Below, piece after piece: positions 1-7,666 of a DNA stretch of 52,653 bases. Under the pieces are notes generated by a model that had not been told where the DNA came from, made no database searches, and saw only the letters and a list, made by a program, of their open reading frames with translations. Origin of the DNA: Prevotella sp. (lineage in GTDB: Bacteria > Bacteroidota > Bacteroidia > Bacteroidales > Bacteroidaceae); NCBI GenBank assembly GCA_017428055.1, contig JAFRRN010000003.1, positions 1-52,653 of the forward strand, in the 5' to 3' direction. Made by a program: the position numbers and the translations under genes. The stretch's first letter is position 1. The number at the start of each line of letters is the position of its first letter.

Positions 1-2
1 AT

Positions 3-406
3 GTCTTAATCCTTGTTGTAATGGAAGATACTCAATGAGTAATGGAATTTTCATATTTAAAGAAATAATCGATAGGTCTTAATCCTTGTTGTAATGGAAG
101 ATACTCAATGAGTGTTGCAAGCCGCAGACGGCGCACTTTATCCCGTAGCTAGTCTTAATCCTTGTTGTAATGGAAGATACTCAATGAGGGGAACTTACTC
201 GAGCCTGCCGTCTCCCAATGGATGTCTTAATCCTTGTTGTAATGGAAGATACTCAATGAGATAGCTTTAGTCACCGTAATAGCAAAGGACGAATGTCTTA
301 ATCCTTGTTGTAATGGAAGATACTCAATGAGATGTCTGGGAAGAGAATTATTTAAGTGCTGAAAATGCGGTCTTAATCCTTGTTGTAATGGAAGATACTC
401 AATGAG
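3..406. CRISPR. CRISPR array end: 6 repeats, 5 spacers
   Basis: Six identical 37-bp repeats lie at 3-39, 76-112, 152-188, 224-260, 295-331 and 370-406. Each begins GTCTTAATCC and ends ACTCAATGAG. The spacers (40-75, 113-151, 189-223, 261-294, 332-369) are 34-39 bp, all different, and none matches the rest of the window by eye. The array probably continues past the left edge. No cas gene is present, so subtype is uncertain. Read on the minus strand the repeat ends GGATTAAGAC, which resembles the conserved 3' ends of type I-B/III repeats, so transcription toward lower coordinates is plausible (inference). No AT-rich leader is seen at 407 onward; coding sequence begins there at once. Confidence 0.97.
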
Positions 407-1870
407 CGCATTGAGGAAGGCACCGCTGCCACAGGCGGGGTCAAGGATGGTGAGTTGCAAGAGCCACTCCCGGTATTCCCTTAACCGCTCCAATGACCGC
501 TTCCGCTCCTCCTTTTGCCGCAAGGGGGTGGCTCCTCCGATGGGTGGGAGCGAGATTGCCTCGATGTCTAATTCCCGTTTCTTCTCCGCGCAGAGCCTCC
601 CGATGGTCTGCTCCACGATGTATTTGGTGATGTGTCGCGGCGTGTAGTACACGCCGTCTTGCTTGCGTTTGGAGGATTGAAGATGGAAAATGGAAGATGG
701 AAGATTGTCTGATACACGACGGGTTGGCGCAATGGAATCTTCAATTTTCAGTCTTAAATCTTCAATCTCCGAGAGTGAATGCTCGAAGATGTGGCCGAGG
801 ATGTTCACGTCGACATCGCTCTCGAAGTCGTAGGCGGCGAGTCGGCGGGTGTGTTCCTCCAACACGCCATCGGAGATAATCAACCTGTCAAGCACCTCGT
901 CGGGCTTGAAGAGGCCGCCGTTGTAGGCGAAAATCTCGGAGTCCTTGCCCTTGTGTCCCTTGTCGAGGTAGCCAAAGAACTTCTTGACGCGGTCGTAGAG
1001 AGGCCTGTATTCGTCCCACTCCTTCATCTGTCGCCACCGTTGAATGATGCCGAGCATCGAGTTGGGCGGCAGCAACCCACAGTCTTCCGCGAAGAGGATG
1101 AAGAGGAAACGGTCGAGCAGTTTCTGGGTCTTCTTGAACAGCAGCAACGTCCATTCCCGCCCGTCCATGCCCTGGGTTTCCATAGGGCGCTCATCCGCGT
1201 TTTGCGGAGGCACGGTCGGCAGTGGGTTGTTGCGAAGGATGTCGTTGAAGAGTGCGTCCTTAAACTGCGAGTAGTCACGGTATAGTGCCTGCGTGACTTG
1301 GTTTTCTGAGGAGAGGGAGTCGCCTTTCATCATCGCCGGGATGCCCCTTTCCACCTGTTCCCATGCCAAGCAGAGGTAGAGTTCGCGGAAGTCGTCGGCG
1401 GTCATGGTGAAGAGGGACCACTCGCGATAGTCCACCGCGTTGTCGATATAGAGTCGCAACTTCTCGAAATTGGAGGTGACGACATAGCGGCAATGGCGGT
1501 GCTGGCTCTTGTAGCCAAATGCCTGTTGCTCGATTTTCGCGAGGTCGGCGGTCTTGTGGTCTTTCAGTTCGATCACGCCGATGACATTTCCGTCGACGAT
1601 GATGGCACCGTCAGCCTTCTTGGTGTTGGCCTCATTCTTCCGTTCGGTGATGAGGTTGTAGTTGGGCGATGGATTGAGCGTATAGCCCAGCACATTGACA
1701 AACAGCTCGCGAAGAAATCCCTCCTGGAACTGCTCTTCCTTGCTTTCGCGAATGTTGGCTTGTATGTCGGGGTTATGGAAATAGGATTGGAACGTCCTCC
1801 AAGCCTCGTCGGTCTGCCCTGCCGATAGGGTTGCCGCATGTTTTTTGATGATGCTCTTCTGAAACAACAT
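407..1870 (-). pseudogene. Type IIG restriction-methylation protein, 3' truncated at the CRISPR array
   Basis: This encodes the N-terminal part of a combined restriction endonuclease/N6-adenine methyltransferase. Residues about 85-105 carry a PD-(D/E)xK-type site (KKADGAII then GVIELK). The middle is helical, and an N6-MTase domain begins with GVYYTPRHITKYIVE and reaches SAM motif I (DPACGSGAF) before the frame enters the CRISPR repeat at 406. The catalytic NPPY motif and target-recognition domain are absent, so this copy cannot methylate. The frame happens to stay open through the repeats to about 227, but that tail is array sequence. Residues encoded by 675-767 are an in-frame palindromic insertion. 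The gene starts at ATG 1870. The truncation may be a real rearrangement or a contig chimera. Confidence 0.85.
675..767. repeat. GGAAGAT-type palindromic element, copy 1, in frame within the type IIG gene
   Basis: The arms 675-706 and 736-767 are inverted repeats, 25 of 32 positions pairing, around a 29-nt loop. Both arms are made of GATTGAAGAT/GGAAGAT-like units. The element is 93 bp (31 codons), keeps the host frame open, and falls in the linker just before the methyltransferase domain. Related copies are at 17838-17917 and 18825-18903. Confidence 0.8.
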
Positions 1871-1992
1871 GGTGGTATATAATAATAGGTGTAGTTGTGG
1901 CGGTACGCCAACGATTGTTTATCATCATTGGCAAAATTAATAAAAACCGTGGGAATTAACCCATAAAAGGGTAGATTTTCGTGGAAAATCAT

Positions 1993-2000
1993 TATCTTTG
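1993..2000 (+). promoter_or_regulatory. Bacteroidetes -7 box upstream of ndk
   Basis: TATCTTTG matches the Bacteroidetes -7 consensus TAnnTTTG and lies 35 bp before the ndk start. No clear -33 TTTG was seen. Confidence 0.6.
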
Positions 2001-2034
2001 TGGCATCAACTATTTACCCTAAACAGTTTTTTAT

Positions 2035-2499
2035 ATGGAAACAACACTCGTTTTATTGAAACCCAGTTGCGTACAACGGCAACTGATTGGAGAGATTGTC
2101 AACCGCTTTGAGCGGCGCGGACTGCGTATCGCGGGCATGAAGATGATGCAACTCGACGACCAAATCCTGCGCGAGCATTATGCGCACCTCGCCGAAAAAC
2201 CCTTCTTCCCCAAACTGGCAGAGTCGATGAAGGCTTCCCCCGTGGTGGCTCTCGCCCTCTCCGGCGTGGATGCCGTGCAAGTGGTGCGCACCATGACGGG
2301 CTCCACCAACGGTCGCGAGGCCGCCCCCGGCACCATCCGCGGCGACTATTCGATGAGCAACCAGATGAACATTGTCCATGCGTCGGACTCCACGAGCAAT
2401 GCCGCCATCGAGTTGGCTCGCTTCTTCCGCCCCGAGGAGGTGTTTGAGTATACCGCAGGCACACAGGGGTTTGTCTACGGAGTGGATGAATGCCAATAG
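2035..2499 (+). CDS. ndk: Nucleoside diphosphate kinase
   Basis: The product transfers the gamma phosphate from ATP to NDPs through a phosphohistidine, maintaining NTP and dNTP pools in the cytoplasm. The 154-aa protein starts TLVLLKPSCVQR (the family's LIKPDxVxR nucleotide site) and carries the active-site motif NIVHASDS with His115, preceded by the GTIRGDY loop. Length is normal for the family. ATG 2035 follows a -7 box at 1993-2000. The next gene, rhaM, starts 16 bp downstream and is probably cotranscribed. It is the first of several nucleotide-metabolism genes in this window. Confidence 0.97.
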   Translation: METTLVLLKPSCVQRQLIGEIVNRFERRGLRIAGMKMMQLDDQILREHYAHLAEKPFFPKLAESMKASPVVALALSGVDAVQVVRTMTGSTNGREAAPGTIRGDYSMSNQMNIVHASDSTSNAAIELARFFRPEEVFEYTAGTQGFVYGVDECQ

Positions 2500-2515
2500 G
2501 AAAACCACCTCGACC

Positions 2516-2896
2516 ATGACAGAAGGATATATCAGCAAGCAGCATGGGCAACCCGTGAAGCGGTATTGCCAGACAATGGATTTGAAAGACCGCCCCGACC
2601 TCATCAAGGAATATCGGAGAAGACATAGCGAGAAGGAGGCATGGAAAGAAATCCTGGAAGGCATTCGCGAGGTGGGGATCTTGGAAATGGAGATTTATAT
2701 CTTGGGCTTCCGCCTGTTTATGATAGTAGAAACGCCCCTCGATTTCGAGTGGGAAACGGCGATGGCAAGGCTCGCCACCCTGCCCCGACAACAGGAATGG
2801 GAGGAGTATATGGCAATCTTCCAAGACTGCGACCCCTCGGCGACATCCGACGAGAAATGGAAAATGATGGAGCGGATGTTCCATCTATATGATTGA
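2516..2896 (+). CDS. rhaM: L-rhamnose mutarotase family protein
   Basis: The 126-aa protein matches the L-rhamnose mutarotase family (DUF718): an acidic/basic helix with YRRRHSEKEAWKEIL, then a strand region GILEMEIYILGFRLFMIVE. The C-terminal half has W-E-E-Y-M. Members interconvert the alpha and beta anomers of L-rhamnose using a conserved His; His37 fits that role. I chose ATG 2516 because it gives the family N-terminus and follows the ndk stop by 16 bp; a longer frame start at 2372 would overlap ndk. It is slightly longer than the E. coli enzyme (about 104 aa). No other rhamnose genes are nearby, so the true substrate may differ. Confidence 0.8.
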   Translation: MTEGYISKQHGQPVKRYCQTMDLKDRPDLIKEYRRRHSEKEAWKEILEGIREVGILEMEIYILGFRLFMIVETPLDFEWETAMARLATLPRQQEWEEYMAIFQDCDPSATSDEKWKMMERMFHLYD

Positions 2897-2959
2897 AAGC
2901 CTTGCCCGCAACGGGACAAGGGGGCATTCCTTTTTCTGTAAAGACATCGGTCATGGGCC

Positions 2960-3020
2960 GTCCAAAGGCGTTGGACACCTCGTCCAAGCCCCTTGGACGA
3001 CCCGTCCAAGCATCTTGGAC
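2960..3020. repeat. Three 17-bp palindromes with 22-bp period
   Basis: Three hairpins lie at 2960-2976, 2982-2998 and 3004-3020. Each is GTCCAA(G)-loop-(C)TTGGAC, with loop cores AGGCG, CCC and CAT. They are spaced by ACCTC and GACCC, giving an exact 22-bp period. They sit between the convergent ends of rhaM and the gene at 3092-3541, so they may act as a two-way terminator or protein-binding array. Confidence 0.85.
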
Positions 3021-3091
3021 TGCGGGGGAATGCCGCTTTTAAGTGTGCGAAAAGCCCTCTCCCCTTCCTTGAGGGCATTCATTGGCGAACA

Positions 3092-3541
3092 TCAAAGGTC
3101 TTTGTAATCGGGAATATCGGGCAGCAACTGGTATTCCCTTCGGTCGTCGGAAAGCTTGTAGCAATGGTGCTCCAAGCCATTGCTGATGACCATATACCCC
3201 ACATGGAGCAACATATTGTAATGGTTGGCTTGGTCTAACACCTGTTGGGAGAGGCGGATGGAGGGTGCTTTGTATTCAATCACCATGCGCGGACGCAAGA
3301 GGCGGTCGTAAAGGACAGTGTCGGCGCGGAGGCTCTTGTCGCCCACCCGCAGCGGCACCTCGTTGGCAAGGAGGGAAGCGGGGTAGCCCTTGTGTTCCAA
3401 AAGGTAGTGTACAAAGTGCTGCCTTACCCACTCCTCGGGTGTCAATGCCACGTATTTTCGTCGCAAGACATCGAAAATGGCGGGTTTCTCGCGTGTCCCC
3501 GACAATTTTATGGGATAACTTGGTAGGTTGAGTGAAATCAT
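3092..3541 (-). CDS. HsdR N-terminal-domain-like nuclease protein
   Basis: This 149-aa protein has the N-terminal domain of type I restriction R subunits but no helicase. A PD-(D/E)xK-like core is visible: RADTVLYD followed by PRMVIEYKAPS (Asp and Glu-x-Lys). It begins MISLNLPSYPIKL and contains the conserved block PEEWVRQHFVHYLLEHKGYP. Such stand-alone proteins are common in Bacteroidetes, frequently divergent from holA as here. ATG 3541 gives the family start; an upstream in-frame ATG at 3655 would run into holA. Its cellular role is unknown. It need not be part of a restriction system. Confidence 0.85.
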   Translation of the reverse strand: MISLNLPSYPIKLSGTREKPAIFDVLRRKYVALTPEEWVRQHFVHYLLEHKGYPASLLANEVPLRVGDKSLRADTVLYDRLLRPRMVIEYKAPSIRLSQQVLDQANHYNMLLHVGYMVISNGLEHHCYKLSDDRREYQLLPDIPDYKDL

Positions 3542-3546
3542 TTTAT

Positions 3547-3554
3547 TATCTTTG
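3547..3554 (+). promoter_or_regulatory. -7 box upstream of holA
   Basis: TATCTTTG fits TAnnTTTG and lies 28 bp before the holA ATG, in the divergent spacer. Confidence 0.55.
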
Positions 3555-3581
3555 CCAACGACATGCAAAGATAATAAAAAA

Positions 3582-4628
3582 ATGGCAGAAAAGAAAAATG
3601 TGCAGACATTTGACGCGATTATGCGCAACCTGAAGGCGGGGAGATATGCGCCCATCTACTTCCTGATGGGCGATGAACCTTATTACATCGACCTCATATC
3701 AGACTATATCGCCGACCATGTGCTGCCCGAAAGCGAGCGCGACTTCAACCAGACCATCACCTATGGGTCGGATGTCAACATGTCGCAGGTGGTAGACCTC
3801 GCACGTCGATACCCAATGATGGCAGAGCACCAAGTGGTCGTCGTCAAGGAGGCGCAGAACTTACGCGACCTCACGCCCTTGGAGAAATATGCCGAGAAAC
3901 AAGTCATGGCATCCACCATCCTCGTGCTATGCCATAAGAACGGTGCCCTGGACCGCAAGAAGAAAGGCGTGAACAGCCTCTTCACGAAGATAGAGAACAT
4001 CGACGGCATCATTTTCGAGAGCAAGAAGAAGCGCGAGTCGGAGCTGCCGGCGTTCATCGAGGGCTACCTCAAGGAACAGAAGGCAAGCATCGACTATAAG
4101 TCGTGCCAAATGATAGCAGACCACATCGGGGCAGACCTGAGCCGCCTGGCATCGGAATTGGACAAGGTACTGATCTCCATGCCGGAGGGCAAGCGGCGCA
4201 TCACCGCCGACGTGGTGGAGCGCGAGATAGGGGTGAGCAAGGAGTTTAACCTGTTTGAGTTGCGTAATGCCATCATCAACCGCGATGTATTCAAGGCAAA
4301 CCAGATTATCAAATATTTTGACAATAATCCCAAGACGGGCTCCATCTACGCCTTTCTCCCAAATCTCTTTAATTACTTCCAAAACCTGATGATAGCCTAT
4401 TACGCACCCGACAAGAGCAACGAATATGCACTGGCACAGTACTTGGAACTGAAGGGAAGTTGGGCGGCGAGAGACTATATGACGGGTATGAGAAACTACT
4501 CTGGGATGAAAACGATGCAGATTATTTCCAAAATAAGGGAAATTGACGCTAAATCCAAGGGGTTAGACAACCCAAATACGGGTCCCGGGGAGTTGATGAA
4601 GGAGTTAATTTTCTTCATTTTGCACTAA
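3582..4628 (+). CDS. holA: DNA polymerase III subunit delta
   Basis: This is the clamp-loader delta subunit, which opens the beta clamp at the replication fork. The 348-aa protein shows family features: an N-terminal PIYFLMGDEPYYIDLISDYI block, then the degenerate AAA+ segment with VVVVKEAQNL and STILVLCHKN, and a C-terminal helical collar with FNLFELRNAI and KTGSIYAFLPNLFNYF. I chose ATG 3582 (MAEKKN), just after the -7 box; the in-frame ATG at 3528 lies upstream of that box. It is divergent from the HsdR_N-like gene and followed at once by a strong terminator. Confidence 0.95.
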   Translation: MAEKKNVQTFDAIMRNLKAGRYAPIYFLMGDEPYYIDLISDYIADHVLPESERDFNQTITYGSDVNMSQVVDLARRYPMMAEHQVVVVKEAQNLRDLTPLEKYAEKQVMASTILVLCHKNGALDRKKKGVNSLFTKIENIDGIIFESKKKRESELPAFIEGYLKEQKASIDYKSCQMIADHIGADLSRLASELDKVLISMPEGKRRITADVVEREIGVSKEFNLFELRNAIINRDVFKANQIIKYFDNNPKTGSIYAFLPNLFNYFQNLMIAYYAPDKSNEYALAQYLELKGSWAARDYMTGMRNYSGMKTMQIISKIREIDAKSKGLDNPNTGPGELMKELIFFILH

Positions 4629-4658
4629 AAAAGGGGGTTTTTTCGCCCCCTTTTTTTC
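4627..4658 (+). terminator. Rho-independent terminator after holA
   Basis: An A-run, GGGGG, a T-rich loop, CCCCC and seven Ts form a classic hairpin with T-tract. It overlaps the end of the holA stop codon. Confidence 0.9.
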
Positions 4659-5407
4659 TATTTCGCAATTTTTCATGAACAACTTTTTTCGACCTAACTT
4701 ATTGGTTTCTCAATGGGTTAGGTCATTTTTGACCCCAAAATTAAGCCCACTTTTTCAAAATTTTCGACCGTCGGGGCGAAAACCGCAAATAATGGCGATT
4801 TTTTTGAAAAATACGGTCATTGGATTTGGAATTGTAAATTCTTTTGGGCTACAAACATACAAATGATTGTTGGTTTGCAAATCTGAATCGGTTTACAAAC
4901 GTAAACTTTTGTATATTCCTTATTGGTTTACAAAAAGATATTTATCCCTCGCGTTTAGTTTTCGGATTGTAAATATTTACGTATCAATATATAAATGTAT
5001 AAATATGCAAAACCTATTTTTTGTTTGTAAGTATCTCTGTATAAGGCATTTATATATGTATATGAAAGTGATTATCAAGAAAATGGCGCATTTTATATGG
5101 TAATTCACCAAACAAACGCCGTTTTTAGCCTTTTTCAAGCATTTTAAGGCACTGAAAACCAAATATTTATATGAAACCCCAAAACCATTTAAATGTCAAG
5201 ACTTTTGCTTAATAATTTACATTTCCAAACTAAACCGCTGTGCTTTCACATATCAAAAACAACAAACCAAAATATTCACCTTTTAAAACTTGCCTATCGA
5301 AAATTAAATTTTTGTCTACAAATGTTGCGTGTTCGGAATTTTTGTTTTACCTTTGTAAAATCTTAATAAAATGCCCCTTTTTGGGCTATCTTTAACGCCA
5401 AAACAAC
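4659..5407. other. AT-rich gene-free region
   Basis: About 750 bp with much lower GC than its flanks and no convincing gene; the open frames at 4675-4866 and 4867-5103 have no recognisable features. A hairpin lies at 4691-4724 (GACCTAAC / GTTAGGTC with an inner ATTG/CAAT). From 4845 to about 5040 there are many near-copies of TTTACAAA/TTTGCAAA/TTGTAAAT. The stretch ends in the promoter of the XRE gene. Confidence 0.6.
5325..5355 (+). promoter_or_regulatory. Promoter of the XRE gene
   Basis: TTG at 5325-5327, a 20-bp spacer and TACCTTTG at 5348-5355 fit the Bacteroidetes -33/-7 layout, 52 bp before the ATG. Confidence 0.6.
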
Positions 5408-5869
5408 ATGAAAGATCGCATCAAGGCCCTCATGGAGAGCCAGCACATGACACAACAAACCTTTTCCCAGTTCATCCAGGTGTCGCCAGCCACACTGAGC
5501 AGCATCTTTAATGGACGCACCCGCCCCACCCTCAACATGGTGGAGGCCATCAAAAACAAGATCCCAAACCTCTCCATGGAATGGCTCATGTTTGGGAAGG
5601 ACCCCATGTATTTAGATGCCCCACCCGCCTCGGAACAGCCCAAAGAACCCTCCACAGCCGACACCACCCAGCAATTCTTGGAATTTGATGCCCCCACCAC
5701 CCCACAAAAGAGCAAACAAGAGGCCACTTTCCAGCCGAGTGTATCAAATACACCCATAAAACAGCCCGAAACCATTGTCAAATATCTTGACAAACCGCAA
5801 CGTCAAATCACGGAGATTCGCATCTTCTACGATGACCAGACGTGGGAGACATTTGTCCCTAAGAAATAA
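5408..5869 (+). CDS. XRE-family helix-turn-helix regulator
   Basis: This 153-aa protein has an N-terminal Cro/CI-type HTH (residues about 1-60): MTQQTFSQFIQVSPATLSSI then the recognition-helix part NGRTRPTLNMVEAI. A Pro/Thr/Gln-rich linker (residues 70-125) leads to a short C-terminal strand region ending TEIRIFYDDQTWETFVPKK. The architecture is typical of a Bacteroidetes regulator family with unknown targets. It stands alone between the AT-rich region and pyrK. The TTTACAAA-like words upstream could be its operators (inference). Confidence 0.85.
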   Translation: MKDRIKALMESQHMTQQTFSQFIQVSPATLSSIFNGRTRPTLNMVEAIKNKIPNLSMEWLMFGKDPMYLDAPPASEQPKEPSTADTTQQFLEFDAPTTPQKSKQEATFQPSVSNTPIKQPETIVKYLDKPQRQITEIRIFYDDQTWETFVPKK

Positions 5870-5921
5870 GGTCAATGCCAAAAATGTTGACAGAACAGGC
5901 AAAAATGTAAGGATAAAACAT

Positions 5922-5929
5922 TATCTTTG
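5922..5929 (+). promoter_or_regulatory. -7 box upstream of pyrK
   Basis: TATCTTTG fits the consensus TAnnTTTG and lies 15 bp before the first possible pyrK ATG (24 bp before the second). Confidence 0.6.
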
Positions 5930-5943
5930 CAACATATTTATAT

Positions 5944-6732
5944 ATGGTTGCCATGCAAAAGTATTGTTTAGACCTACGCATACGTTCCATCCAACAAATC
6001 CATGAACGATATGCCTTGATTCGGTTGACCGACGACAACGCACCCCTGCCCCCTATGCTTCCCGGGCAATTCGTGGAAGTAAAGGTGGAGAACTCACCCT
6101 CCACCTTCCTCAGAAGACCCATCTCCATCAACTTTCTCGACCCTGCCAACAACGAACTATGGTTGTTGGTGGCGGCTGTTGGCGAGGGCACACGCCACAT
6201 CGTGCAGATGCGGGAGGGCGAGACGTTGAACTGCCTCTTGCCGCTGGGCAAGGGCTTCACTCTCCCCCAATCGCCGCAGGAGCGTGTCTTGCTCATCGGT
6301 GGTGGCGTGGGAGTCGCACCCCTGTTGTTCCTTGCCAACGAGATACAGGCGATGGGTGGCACGCCCACGATACTCTTAGGTGCGCGTACCGCTAAGGACT
6401 TGTTGGAAGTAGACATGTTTCAAAAGGCAGGGAATGTGGTATTTACCACTGAAGATGGCAGCGAAGGGGAGAGAGGATTTGTCACCAACCATTCCATTCT
6501 CACCAAGGAGAGGTTTGACAGGATATGCACTTGCGGCCCGCAACCAATGATGGCAGCGGTGGCAAGGTATGCTGCCCAAGCCCAGATAGACTGCGAGGTG
6601 TCGTTGGAAAACATGATGGCATGTGGGCTGGGTGCCTGCCTCTGTTGCGTAGAGAAAACCACCGAGGGCAACCTGTGTGTATGCAAAGACGGTCCTGTAT
6701 TCAATACCAAGAAACTTTTATGGCAAAACTGA
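5944..6732 (+). CDS. pyrK: Dihydroorotate dehydrogenase electron-transfer subunit
   Basis: PyrK passes electrons from the PyrD FMN to NAD+ through FAD and a [2Fe-2S] cluster in UMP synthesis. The 262-aa protein has the FAD-binding barrel (PGQFVEVKV, then LRRPISI), an NAD-binding fold ([17 protein letters not shown]) and the C-terminal cluster motif [13 protein letters not shown]...CVCKDGPVF supplying four Cys ligands. The start is ATG 5944 or ATG 5953 (MQKYC). It overlaps pyrD by 13 bp, implying translational coupling of the two subunits. Confidence 0.95.
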   Translation: MVAMQKYCLDLRIRSIQQIHERYALIRLTDDNAPLPPMLPGQFVEVKVENSPSTFLRRPISINFLDPANNELWLLVAAVGEGTRHIVQMREGETLNCLLPLGKGFTLPQSPQERVLLIGGGVGVAPLLFLANEIQAMGGTPTILLGARTAKDLLEVDMFQKAGNVVFTTEDGSEGERGFVTNHSILTKERFDRICTCGPQPMMAAVARYAAQAQIDCEVSLENMMACGLGACLCCVEKTTEGNLCVCKDGPVFNTKKLLWQN

Positions 6733-7625
6733 ACGTAAACATCAAGAACCTCAAGCTGAAAAACCCCGTCATGACCGCATCGGGAACATTCGGGTATGGG
6801 CTTGAGTTTGCCGACCTCATCCCCTTGGACGGGCTGGGAGGCATCATCGTGAAAGGCACAACACTCCACCCGCGCGAGGGGAATGACTATCCCCGAATGG
6901 CAGAGACGGCTTCGGGGATGCTCAATTGCGTGGGACTGCAAAACAAAGGCGTGGACTATTTCTGCAAGCAGATCTACCCGCAAATCAAGGATATTGACAC
7001 GAACATGATTGTCAACGTGAGCGGCAACTCGCCCGAGGACTACGCCGAATGCGCTGCCCGCATCGACGAACTGGTGCGGATTCCCGCCATCGAGCTGAAC
7101 ATCTCCTGCCCGAATGTCAAGAAGGGAGGCATGGCTTTCGGCGTGACACCCGAGGGGGCTGCCAGCGTCGTCCGCGCCGTAAGGGCGAGCTACCACAAGA
7201 CACTCATCGTGAAGCTCTCGCCCAACGTGACAAGCGTCACAGACATTGCGAATGCCTGTGAGGACGAGGGGGCAGATGCTGTCTCGCTCATTAATACATT
7301 GATGGGAATGGCCATCGACATCGAGAAGCGGAAACCGCTCTTGAGCATCGGCACGGGAGGACTCAGTGGCCCCGCCATCAAGCCCGTTGCCTTGCGGATG
7401 GTGTGGCAGGTAGCCCATGCGGTGAAGATTCCCGTGATTGGCCTGGGCGGCATCTGCAACGCCAAGGATGCCATCGAGTTTCTCATGGTGGGAGCCTCCG
7501 CCATTGAGATTGGCACCGCCAACTTCATCGACCCCACAGTCAGCATCAAGGTGAGGGACGGCATCAACGACTGGCTTGATGCCCACGGTTGCCAGTCGGT
7601 GGATGAAATCATCGATTGCCTGTAA
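6720..7625 (+). CDS. pyrD: Dihydroorotate dehydrogenase, class 1B catalytic subunit
   Basis: It oxidises dihydroorotate to orotate using FMN. The 301-aa protein has the class 1 landmarks [44 protein letters not shown] (the region holding the catalytic Cys) and [23 protein letters not shown] for FMN phosphate binding. ATG 6720 sits inside the end of pyrK; the frame is open further upstream but only within pyrK coding sequence. The pair forms the NAD-linked heterotetramer. Confidence 0.96.
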   Translation: MAKLNVNIKNLKLKNPVMTASGTFGYGLEFADLIPLDGLGGIIVKGTTLHPREGNDYPRMAETASGMLNCVGLQNKGVDYFCKQIYPQIKDIDTNMIVNVSGNSPEDYAECAARIDELVRIPAIELNISCPNVKKGGMAFGVTPEGAASVVRAVRASYHKTLIVKLSPNVTSVTDIANACEDEGADAVSLINTLMGMAIDIEKRKPLLSIGTGGLSGPAIKPVALRMVWQVAHAVKIPVIGLGGICNAKDAIEFLMVGASAIEIGTANFIDPTVSIKVRDGINDWLDAHGCQSVDEIIDCL

Positions 7626-7631
7626 TTGGTT

Positions 7632-7643
7632 TTCGTATACGAA
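7632..7643. promoter_or_regulatory. 12-bp perfect palindrome upstream of the AICAR formyltransferase
   Basis: TTCGTATACGAA is self-complementary and lies 24 bp before ATG 7667, in the 41-bp gap after pyrD. It could be a regulator site. Function is unproven. Confidence 0.4.
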
Positions 7644-7666
7644 CATTATTTAATTATACAGATAGC

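Noticed and set aside
227-406. Open frame continuing the type IIG gene through the CRISPR repeats
   Set aside because: The residues are translations of repeat and spacer sequence; coding similarity stops at the first repeat.
1-406. Repeats considered as a generic tandem repeat or as type VI-B CRISPR
   Set aside because: Constant repeat length with unique spacers shows CRISPR, and the repeat lacks the GTTG...CAAC ends usual for VI-B repeats of Prevotella.
4675-5103. Two small open frames in the AT-rich spacer
   Set aside because: Composition is low complexity, there is no family resemblance or promoter, and they follow a terminator.
6420-7646. Minus-strand open frame of 408 codons over pyrK-pyrD
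   Set aside because: pyrK and pyrD are unambiguous on the plus strand; the antisense product has no family features.
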